From Allosalinactinospora lopnorensis (lineage in GTDB: Bacteria > Actinomycetota > Actinomycetes > Streptosporangiales > Streptosporangiaceae): a stretch of 49,613 nucleotides of DNA. The translations under genes and the position numbers were made by a program. The stretch lies in assembly GCF_000981225.1 (NCBI RefSeq), contig NZ_LAJC01000041.1:1-49613 (forward strand), given 5' to 3'. Of the stretch, positions 15,691 through 22,371 are shown one piece after another (within the stretch, counting starts at the first letter, position 1; each line of letters opens with the position of its first letter). The notes beneath the pieces are model-generated. The model did not search any database. It saw only the letters and a list, made by a program, of their open reading frames with translations, and was not told the DNA's origin.

Positions 15691-15838
15691 GGCCTGGAAC
15701 TGGTGGAACCCGGCGTGGTCCCGTGCCCCCTGTGGCGCCCATCCTCCACCGAGGTCGGCACCCCTCGCGGGATGGACCAGTACGGCGGGGTGGCGCGCAA
15801 GCCCTGACACCAAGCCCCACCCCGCGACCGGCCACCGG
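15684..15838. repeat. 155-bp direct repeat, copy 1
   Basis: Identical to 16670-16824 (offset 986). It contains the last 40 codons of the DUF574 methyltransferase, its TGA and about 30 bases beyond. It is fused to the broken DUF397 gene. Confidence 0.9.
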
Positions 15839-15971
15839 CCACCGGCCGCCGAAGCTCCCGGGGACAGCCGTGGCAGCGCGGGCGCAGCAGGTGGGCCGCC
15901 GGCTCCGGAAGCCGCGCCGGATCCCCTATATATGGATGATTCCCGACCGCTGACTGAGGTAGATACCCCCC

Positions 15972-16793
15972 ATGACCGACAGCTCTTCATCCCCCGCCTC
16001 TTCCGGTTCCGACCGCCCGCCCCAACTGGACACCACCGTGGCGCACTCATCCCGGATCTGGAACTACTGGATGGGCGGCAAGGACTACTTCCCCGTCGAC
16101 AGCGAGGTCGGCGACCAGGTGTGCGAGCTCTTTCCGGAGATCGTCGACCTGGCCCGCACCAGCCGGGCCTTCCTCGTCCGCGCTGTCACGTACCTGGCCG
16201 GCGAAGCGGGTGTCCGCCAGTTCCTCGACATCGGCACCGGCATGCCCACCGCCTACAACACCCACGAGGTCGCCCAGGCGGCGACGCCGGAGTCCCGCAT
16301 CGTCTACGTCGACAACGACCCCCTCGTGCTGGCGCACGCACGCGCACTGCTGGTGGGCACCCCCGAAGGCGCCACCGACTACATCGACGCCGACCTGCGC
16401 GAACCCGACACGATCCTGCGGCAGGCCGCCCGGACGCTGGACTTCGACCAGCCCATCGCGCTCATGCTCATGGGAATCCTGGGCCACATCCCTGACGGGG
16501 AAGTACTGCCGATCGTGCGCCGGCTCGTGGACGCCCTGCCCTCCGGCAGTTACCTGTCGATCTACGACGGCACCAACACCAGCGATGCGTACAACGAGGC
16601 CGTAGCGTACTGGAACGAGAACGGCGCGCTCCCGTACCACCTGCGCAGCCCCGAGGAGATCGCCGCGCGCTTCGACGGCCTGGAACTGGTGGAACCCGGC
16701 GTGGTCCCGTGCCCCCTGTGGCGCCCATCCTCCACCGAGGTCGGCACCCCTCGCGGGATGGACCAGTACGGCGGGGTGGCGCGCAAGCCCTGA
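15972..16793 (+). CDS. DUF574 SAM-dependent methyltransferase
   Basis: A 273-residue S-adenosylmethionine-dependent methyltransferase. The Pro/Ser-rich N-terminus is followed by HSSRIWNYWMGGKDYF, the SAM motif I FLDIGTGMPTAYNTHEVAQ (about 83-101), the acidic strand VYVDNDPLVL, and a C-terminal substrate/dimer region ending QYGGVARKP. Substrates are unknown for the family. ATG 15972 is preceded by GAGGTAGATA, and TATATAT at about 15927 may be a -10 region. It sits between a DUF397 remnant and an XRE/DUF5753 regulator. A truncated paralogue is at 6505. Confidence 0.85.
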   Translation: MTDSSSSPASSGSDRPPQLDTTVAHSSRIWNYWMGGKDYFPVDSEVGDQVCELFPEIVDLARTSRAFLVRAVTYLAGEAGVRQFLDIGTGMPTAYNTHEVAQAATPESRIVYVDNDPLVLAHARALLVGTPEGATDYIDADLREPDTILRQAARTLDFDQPIALMLMGILGHIPDGEVLPIVRRLVDALPSGSYLSIYDGTNTSDAYNEAVAYWNENGALPYHLRSPEEIAARFDGLELVEPGVVPCPLWRPSSTEVGTPRGMDQYGGVARKP

Positions 16794-16824
16794 CACCAAG
16801 CCCCACCCCGCGACCGGCCACCGG
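16670..16824. repeat. 155-bp direct repeat, copy 2
   Basis: The native 3' end of the methyltransferase gene and its downstream flank. Exact copy at 15684-15838. Confidence 0.9.
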
Positions 16825-16867
16825 TAGGTGCAGCAGAACCCCGGAAGGGCATCCCCGCGGTCGGCGC

Positions 16868-17773
16868 TCAGGCGATCTCGTCGTGCAGCACGGCCAGCAG
16901 CGCCGGGGTCTCGGAGGGAGGCGGTGCCTGGATGGACAACCGCCCCATGACCTCCATGTAGCGGTGGGTCTCTTCGCACACGTCGAAGTAGAGGGCGCTG
17001 TCCAGCTGTTCGAGGTAGACGACGTCGGGAAGCTGCGGCGAGGCGAAGCGCAGGATACTGAAAGGGCCTCCCGCAGCGGCATGCCCCCCGCAGGCGAACG
17101 GTATGACCTGCAGTGTGACGTTGGGCAGCGCCGCCATCTCGATCAGGTGCGCGATCTGGGCGCGCATCACCTTCGGTGGACCGTAGGGCCGGCGTAGCGC
17201 GGCCTCGTCCACGACGGCCCAGAACCGGAGCGGCTCCGGTCCGGTCAGACGCCGCTGGCGCCGCATCCGCATGCTGACCCGCCGGTCGATCTCGGCAGTG
17301 GGGGCGATGGCGGCGTGCGAGAGCTGGATGACGGCGCGGGCGTAGTCCTCGGTCTGCAGAAGTCCGGGAACGAACTGGAGTTCGTAGGTGCGAATGATGG
17401 AAGCGCTCTCCTCCAGCCCGATATAGACATCGAACCAGCTGGGCAGGAGGTCCTCGTACTTCTGCCACCACCCCGGGACGTTGGCGCAGTCGACCAGCGC
17501 GAGCAGTGTGGCCCGCTCCTGCGGATCCTCCACTCCGTAGAGGCTGAGCAGATCACTCACCTCGCCCACCCTGAAGTGGAGATACCCCTCCTCCATGCGG
17601 CTGATCTTCGCGGGGGAAGCCTTGATCGCGTACCCGGCCTCCTCGCGCAAGAGGCCCTTGGCCGTTCGGAAGCGGCGGAGCTGAGTGCCGAGCAGGATCC
17701 GCAGCACGGTCGATCCGCCGTGCGAATCCCCATGGACCCGACCAGCGGTCGCGCCGTCTTCCGCCGGGATCAT
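16868..17773 (-). CDS. XRE-type regulator with DUF5753 domain
   Basis: A 301-residue protein. Residues about 25-80 form an XRE helix-turn-helix (LGTQLRRFRTAKGLLREEAG, KISRMEEGY); the rest is the DUF5753 effector domain (YELQFVPGLLQTEDYARAVI, RFWAVVDEAALRRPYG, LPDVVYLEQLDSALYF). In actinomycetes these WhiJ-like regulators act with DUF397 partners on development and antibiotic genes. Its DUF397 partner here is broken (15562-15690). ATG 17773 has GGGAGGGG directly upstream. Likely autoregulated. Confidence 0.85.
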   Translation of the reverse strand: MIPAEDGATAGRVHGDSHGGSTVLRILLGTQLRRFRTAKGLLREEAGYAIKASPAKISRMEEGYLHFRVGEVSDLLSLYGVEDPQERATLLALVDCANVPGWWQKYEDLLPSWFDVYIGLEESASIIRTYELQFVPGLLQTEDYARAVIQLSHAAIAPTAEIDRRVSMRMRRQRRLTGPEPLRFWAVVDEAALRRPYGPPKVMRAQIAHLIEMAALPNVTLQVIPFACGGHAAAGGPFSILRFASPQLPDVVYLEQLDSALYFDVCEETHRYMEVMGRLSIQAPPPSETPALLAVLHDEIA

Positions 17774-18540
17774 GCCCCTCCCCAGGCTGTGGCCTTACTC
17801 ACGAACGATTGACCAGAATAGCGAGGATTCCGCAATGGTGCATGGCTTGTGATCTTTTGGCCGCCGTTTCGTGGACGTCCGCGGAGCACGGATCATCACT
17901 TTGCGCATCGCCCTGCCAACAACCTGTTGGCCGAATCGCCGCGAACAGCCCTAACTCACCGGGATTGCGGCGCCGCCGCACGGCACGGCGCCATACCGCG
18001 ACACCACTGTTTTCCGAGCAAAAAACCATCCGGAACCTTCTCGCCGGACCCGCCTCCGCGCCGGATCCCGAGAAGCGATCGGCCTGCCCGCGGTGGGAGC
18101 CGCCGCACAACCAGGATTGCGCAGGGTCCGGGACCCTTGCCTTCCCCTCGACCGGTGCTTGGCGCACTCCGCCGGGCGCCCGTCTTCCGAGGGGCGCCGG
18201 CCACATGGCGGGACTCCACGTCCACCCCTCCGGCCCCTCTCTTTTCAGGGGCGAAAACCCGAATGCACGTGCATCAGTATGTACTTCTGTAAATCGCAGA
18301 GCAGGCCGGAAAAGACACGGGCGGTTCCGGGATGTTCACTCCCAAGGAATAGGCGGCGCGTACTCGGCTTGTTCGGGACCTGCCGGACGGGCGCAAAAGA
18401 ACCGAGAGCCCATCACGCCCCGCGACCGAACGACTGGGAAATCCGCGAATGGCGGACGCCGGCACCGGCTCCGAGGTGCGTTCGCCGCTATGGGGCCGAC
18501 CGGTGCCGTCCGTCCCACTCCTCGCGGTGCCAAGCGACGA

Positions 18541-18566
18541 CCCCGCCACGGTTGACCGTGGCGGGG
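18541..18566. terminator. Perfect 11-bp hairpin
   Basis: CCCCGCCACGG (18541-18551) and CCGTGGCGGGG (18556-18566) flank loop TTGA. Terminator-like. No gene ends close to it on the plus strand, so it may end an unrecognised transcript. Confidence 0.6.
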
Positions 18567-18628
18567 GCCGTGCGGGTCCGGTTTCCGCTCTTCGGCCACG
18601 GGACCGGTCGCCCGCCGTACTCCTCAAC

Positions 18629-18646
18629 GCCCCGGAGTGCCGGGGC
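18629..18646 (-). terminator. hsp20 terminator hairpin
   Basis: GCCCCGG (18629-18635) / CCGGGGC (18640-18646) lies 38 bases past the hsp20 stop. Confidence 0.5.
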
Positions 18647-18683
18647 GGGGCGGCGGCCCCGTGCGTGCCGCCCGTTCGCGCGT

Positions 18684-19109
18684 TCAGCCCTTGATCTGGC
18701 CGGCCGTACCGGGGCCCTCGGCGACGCTGATCTTGCGCGGCTTGGCCTGCTCGGCCACGGGAATCCGCAAGGTGAGGACGCCGTCAGCGTAATCCGCGGA
18801 GATGTTGTCGGCGTCCAGAGACTCCCCCAGGAACAGCTGGCGCGAGAAACTGCCGGACGGGCGCTCCGCCATGACCACGTCGCGTCCCTTGGTGGTGTCC
18901 TCGCGCTCGGCTCTGACAGTGAGGACGTTGCGCTCGACCTCAAGGTCGATCGAGTCGGCGCGCACCCCCGGCAGGTCGAAGTGGATCACGAAGGTGTCGC
19001 CGTCCCTGTAGGCGTCCATCGGCATCGTCATCGGCCGCGTGGTCTCGCCGAGCAGTCGCTGGGTCAGCCGATCGAAGTCCCGGAACGGGTCTGTACGCAT
19101 CAGCACCAT
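18684..19109 (-). CDS. hsp20: Small heat-shock protein, Hsp20/alpha-crystallin family
   Basis: A 141-residue ATP-independent holdase. The N-terminus MVLMRTDPFRDFDRLTQRLL is followed by an alpha-crystallin domain (about 38-125: DAYRDGDTFVIHFDLPGV, VERNVLTVRAERE, ADGVLTLRIPV). It closes with an IPV-type anchor and a short tail. ATG 19109 has GGGAGG five bases upstream, so the GTG at 19115 is not used. It is divergent from the dnaJ-like/hspR operon across a HAIR-like element, implying HspR control. Similar proteins (Hsp18, HspX) are also induced in dormancy. Confidence 0.9.
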   Translation of the reverse strand: MVLMRTDPFRDFDRLTQRLLGETTRPMTMPMDAYRDGDTFVIHFDLPGVRADSIDLEVERNVLTVRAEREDTTKGRDVVMAERPSGSFSRQLFLGESLDADNISADYADGVLTLRIPVAEQAKPRKISVAEGPGTAGQIKG

Positions 19110-19138
19110 GGCCACCTCCCGTTTAGTCGCTCACGAAA

Positions 19139-19159
19139 CCTGATGTGCTCTCACTCAGG
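19139..19159. promoter_or_regulatory. HAIR-like HspR operator
   Basis: CCTGATG-N7-ACTCAGG. The right arm matches the HAIR half-site ACTCAAG at six of seven positions with the canonical 7-base spacer; the left arm is weaker. It forms part of a wider repeat AAACCTGA-N11-TCAGGTTT (19136-19162). It lies between hsp20 and the operon that encodes HspR. Confidence 0.6.
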
Positions 19160-19233
19160 TTTTCTACCACGACTACAGGAGCATAAACATCTATGGGAGG
19201 GTAAATAAAACTGCAACATGAGAGGGAGGAAAC

Positions 19234-20034
19234 GTGTCCGGCGCAGAGGATCCCTACGAGGTGCTCGGGGTCGGTACGGACGCGACCCCTGAGCAGATCG
19301 CACGGGCCTTTCGCCGGCTGGCCCGGCGCTACCACCCGGATACCGGCGAGGGCGACCGGTCCGGCTTCGCCCGGATCCGCGCGGCCTACGAAACGCTCAC
19401 CGACCCGCGCCGGAGGACGGGCCAGGACACCCACCAGCCGACGGCGCAGCCCCGGCGCGGCGCCCGCATCCCCGTCCGCGTCCGTTCCCCGTCCCCGCGC
19501 CGGGGCGCCGACACCACCGCCCGGCTGGCACTGGACCTGGCCGAGGCGGTCTACGGCACCAACGCTACCGTTGACCTCGGCGATCGGCGGATGACCGTCC
19601 GGATCCCCGCGGGAGCGACGCACGGGCAACGGCTGCGTCTGCGCGAACAGGGAGAGCCCGGGCGCCACGGCGGTCCGCCCGGTGACCTGCTGGTGACCGT
19701 CCTGGTGGCCGAGCACCCCGTCTACCGCCGTTCCGGACAGGAGCTGCACACGACCCTTACCGTGAGCTACCCCGAAGCCGTCCTCGGCGCCGAAGTCCCG
19801 ATCACCACCCTAGGCGGCACGGAGCTGCCGGTTACCGTCCCGCCCGGCACCGCGCCAGGCGATCGGCTGCGTCTGGCCGGCCACGGCGTGCCCGCCCGCG
19901 GCCAATACGCCGCCGGCGACCTCCTGGTCGAGATCGCCCTGGACATCCCCGCCGGTCTCGCCCCGAGCCAGCGCACCGCCCTCGCGCGTTTGGCCGGCAC
20001 GCTGCCCCCGCCCAGGAAGGACCCGCGCCGATGA
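19234..20034 (+). CDS. DnaJ/CbpA-type co-chaperone
   Basis: 266 residues. The J-domain (about 5-60) contains the HPD signature (RRYHPDTGEG, residues 34-36) that stimulates DnaK ATPase. There is no Gly/Phe region and no zinc-finger; the two C-terminal beta domains follow (MTVRIPAGATHGQRLRLREQ, TVPPGTAPGDRLRLAGHG), as in CbpA-type proteins. GTG 19234 is preceded by GAGGGAGGAAAC. The end overlaps hspR in an ATGA junction. Here the operon is dnaJ-like plus hspR without dnaK or grpE, a satellite heat-shock operon. Confidence 0.85.
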   Translation: MSGAEDPYEVLGVGTDATPEQIARAFRRLARRYHPDTGEGDRSGFARIRAAYETLTDPRRRTGQDTHQPTAQPRRGARIPVRVRSPSPRRGADTTARLALDLAEAVYGTNATVDLGDRRMTVRIPAGATHGQRLRLREQGEPGRHGGPPGDLLVTVLVAEHPVYRRSGQELHTTLTVSYPEAVLGAEVPITTLGGTELPVTVPPGTAPGDRLRLAGHGVPARGQYAAGDLLVEIALDIPAGLAPSQRTALARLAGTLPPPRKDPRR

Positions 20035-20321
20035 ACACCGCGCGCCCCGGCCCCGACCATGCGCTCTACACCATCTCGGTGGCCGCCGAGCTCGCCGGAG
20101 TCTCCCCTCGCACACTGCGGCTCTACGAGGACCACGGGCTCCTCTCCCCCAACCGGACACAAGGGGGCATCCGCCGCTACAGCGACAACGACATCGCGCG
20201 GGTGCGCCGCATCGCCGAACTCTCCGACCAGGGGATCAACCTGGCCGGTGTCAAACACATCCTCGACCTGCAGGACGAGAACACCCGACTGCGCGAAACG
20301 GACAGCGCGAGCAGCGGATAG
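20031..20321 (+). CDS. hspR: HspR-like MerR-family heat-shock repressor
   Basis: A 96-residue MerR-type regulator: YTISVAAELAGVSPRTLRLY (HTH), EDHGLLSPNRTQGGIRRYSD (wing) and a helix VRRIAELSDQGINLAGVKHI. This is the HspR pattern; HspR represses chaperone genes at HAIR sites and uses DnaK as co-repressor. It is shorter than many HspR proteins at the C-terminus. It is coupled to the dnaJ-like gene and likely represses both this operon and hsp20. Confidence 0.85.
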   Translation: MNTARPGPDHALYTISVAAELAGVSPRTLRLYEDHGLLSPNRTQGGIRRYSDNDIARVRRIAELSDQGINLAGVKHILDLQDENTRLRETDSASSG

Positions 20322-20505
20322 CACCACCGCCTCGCCGTAGAGAGCCCGAGAAGCCCCCGGCGGCGCACCGCGCCCGCCGTGGTCCGCGCGGCCACGTACA
20401 GCAGGCGGGAGCAGGAGCACCGCGTCCGGTTCGACGACTCCGGCGAGCAGGAGAGGGCCGGGCGAGGTCCGGAACGGCAGGGCGACACCGGCCCGACCGG
20501 AGCGG

Positions 20506-21600
20506 TCAGAGCAGCATGGGCTGCTCACTGGTGTGCGGGCGCGCGGTGTCGGACTTCTCCCGCTTCCGCCGCGCTCTGCTGTTGCGGTGGCCGTCGGAGT
20601 CGGTACCGGGCCCCAGCAGCCCGTACCGCCGCGCCGCCTCCTTCACCATCGCGTTCACCGCGTCCTGGTAGCTCTTCGGAACGTAGGCGCCGCGCTGGTA
20701 CAGGTCGCGGTAGCGCGGGACGAGTTTCGGGTACTCCCTGGCCAGCCAGGCCAGGTACCACTCCCGTGCCCCCGGCCGCAGGTGCAGCACGATCGGGGTC
20801 ACGCTGCTCGCCCCGGAGTCGGCGATCGCGGCCACCGTCTCCTCGATCCGCTCGGGGGTATCGGTCAACCCGGGCAGGATCGGCGCCATCAGCACCGAAC
20901 ACTCGATCCCCCGGTGGGCGAACCCGCGGATCACGTCCAGCCGGCTCTGCGGGCGGGGTGTTCCCGGCTCGGCCGAACGCCACAGTGCCTCGTCGAGGAA
21001 GCCCACCGATACCGCGAGGCTGACGTCGGTCACCTGCGCCGCCTGCTCGATGAGGCTGATGTCCCGCAGGATCAGCCGTCCTTTGGTGAGGATCGAGAAC
21101 GGGTTCGCGAAGTCACGCAGCGCGGTGATGATCTCGGGCATCAGCCGGTAGCGGCCCTCCGCCCGCTGGTAGGGGTCGGTGTTGGTGCCCATCGCGATCG
21201 GCTCGCCGCCCCAGCGCGGATGGGCCAGCTCCTTGCGCAGCAGCTCGCCCGCGTTGACCTTCACCATGATCTTGGTGTCGAAGTCTCGGCCGGAGTCCAG
21301 ATCGAGATACTCGTGGCTACGCCGCGCGAAGCAGTACACGCACGCGTGGCTGCACCCCCGGTACGGGTTGACGGTCCACTGGAACGGCAGGCCGGAGGAG
21401 GCCGGCATCTGGTTGATGATCGAGCGGGCGCGGATCTCGACCGCGACCGCGTCGCCGTCGTCCCCGGCACGGATCGCCCCCGCGGGAGGGGCGGCCAGCC
21501 CGGCGCCTCCCGTACCCAGCTCACGCGGCGCGGAGACCTCGGCGCGCTCGAACAGCGCGCCGCCGTCGTCGCCGCCGTCTCGCAGTCCTTCCCATCTCAC
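20506..21600 (-). CDS. Rv2578c-type radical SAM protein
   Basis: 364 residues. The radical SAM cysteines are Cys83, Cys87 and Cys90 in RGCSHACVYCFARR, the 4Fe-4S motif. PFSILTKGRLILRD and the SLAVSVGFLDE block are typical of the Rv2578c/spore photoproduct lyase-related group. The last 40 residues are basic. Reaction unknown; relatives act on DNA lesions. The only plausible start is GTG 21600, with no Shine-Dalgarno, so the mRNA may be leaderless. A perfect actinobacterial LexA box lies 11 bases upstream, so SOS induction is strongly suggested. Confidence 0.85.
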   Translation of the reverse strand: MRWEGLRDGGDDGGALFERAEVSAPRELGTGGAGLAAPPAGAIRAGDDGDAVAVEIRARSIINQMPASSGLPFQWTVNPYRGCSHACVYCFARRSHEYLDLDSGRDFDTKIMVKVNAGELLRKELAHPRWGGEPIAMGTNTDPYQRAEGRYRLMPEIITALRDFANPFSILTKGRLILRDISLIEQAAQVTDVSLAVSVGFLDEALWRSAEPGTPRPQSRLDVIRGFAHRGIECSVLMAPILPGLTDTPERIEETVAAIADSGASSVTPIVLHLRPGAREWYLAWLAREYPKLVPRYRDLYQRGAYVPKSYQDAVNAMVKEAARRYGLLGPGTDSDGHRNSRARRKREKSDTARPHTSEQPMLL

Positions 21601-21610
21601 ACGATTAATT

Positions 21611-21624
21611 CGAACACACGTTCG
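21611..21624. promoter_or_regulatory. Perfect LexA (SOS) box
   Basis: CGAACACACGTTCG fits the mycobacterial consensus CGAAC-RNRY-GTTCG at every position. It overlaps the promoter of the Rv2578c-type gene on the minus strand. Confidence 0.8.
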
Positions 21625-21900
21625 CGCGAATGTCCACCATAGATGCGGGCTCCCGGGGACAGCGGCCGGACCACGCCGGTACGCCGGTCAATGCTCGGCA
21701 ATAATCCGGCTCGGGATGCGTAGCGCACCGCGTTCCGTGGGCAGCGGGGCACGGAGAACATGTACCCGCCCACAGCGTGGACCGCTTGCCCGCCGGTGTC
21801 CCGGGCCTGCGGGGCGCGGTCGGCCGCCGGGTTCCGGCCCGTCTCCCGCCGCGTCCGCACCTCGGCCCACAGCGGCTCGGCGCCGAAAAAGGAGTACCGG
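21625..21900. other. Divergent intergenic region
   Basis: Promoter region for the rightward membrane-protein gene. No further motif is recognised; the long plus-strand frames have no conserved content before ATG 21901. Confidence 0.4.
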
Positions 21901-22371
21901 ATGACACGGGCGAATACCCACTCGGAGCACACGCGACCGGCCGCGATGCTCAGATGCGCGGCCGGCGGCGTGGTCGGCGCCATGGCGATGACCGGAATGC
22001 GGGAGCTGGCGCGCGGCCTGGACCTGATCGCGGAGACTCCCCCCGAGTCGGTTCTCCGGGAGGAGGTCCCCTCCCTGCTGGAACGCATTCCGAAGGAGCG
22101 GCGCGTGGCCACCGTCCAGCTCGCGCACTGGGGGTACGGGGCCACCGCGGGGGCGATCTACGGCCTGGTACCGGAGCGCCTGCGCGTGCCGGGCGTCTCG
22201 GGACCGGTCTACGGTGTGCTGTCTTGGGCGGTCTTCGAGTTCGCCATCGCGCCCGTGCTCGGGCTCGCGCACGCCCACGAGTCCCGCCCCCGGGAACGTG
22301 CCGCGCTTTTCGTCGACCACGTGCTGTACGGACTGGTCGTCGGCGCGGCCTCGCGGCGCCACACTCCCTAG
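21901..22371 (+). CDS. Small integral membrane protein of unknown function
   Basis: 156 residues with three to four hydrophobic segments (about 20-37, 79-92, 105-125 and 139-151): MLRCAAGGVVGAMAMTGM, YGATAGAIYGLV, VYGVLSWAVFEFAIAPVLG, HVLYGLVVGAA. ATG 21901 follows AAAAAGGAGTACCGG, a strong ribosome site. Its TAG directly abuts the hypF stop on the other strand (22371/22372). It resembles actinobacterial hypothetical membrane proteins; no role can be named. Confidence 0.65.
   Translation: MTRANTHSEHTRPAAMLRCAAGGVVGAMAMTGMRELARGLDLIAETPPESVLREEVPSLLERIPKERRVATVQLAHWGYGATAGAIYGLVPERLRVPGVSGPVYGVLSWAVFEFAIAPVLGLAHAHESRPRERAALFVDHVLYGLVVGAASRRHTP

Larger units (their letters stand above)
17774..18683. 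other. Long intergenic region (~900 bp)
   Basis: No credible gene is seen. Local AT-rich patches (17815-17880, 18010-18040, 18275-18300) suggest promoters. Strong hairpins lie at 18541-18566 and 18629-18646. ATGCACGTGCAT (about 18262-18273) is a 12-bp palindrome. A small RNA or remnant gene is possible but not demonstrable. Confidence 0.5.

Noticed and set aside
16047-17471. 474-codon minus-strand open frame
   Set aside because: Its content is the antisense of the DUF574 gene and an out-of-phase reading of the XRE gene; no conserved motif.
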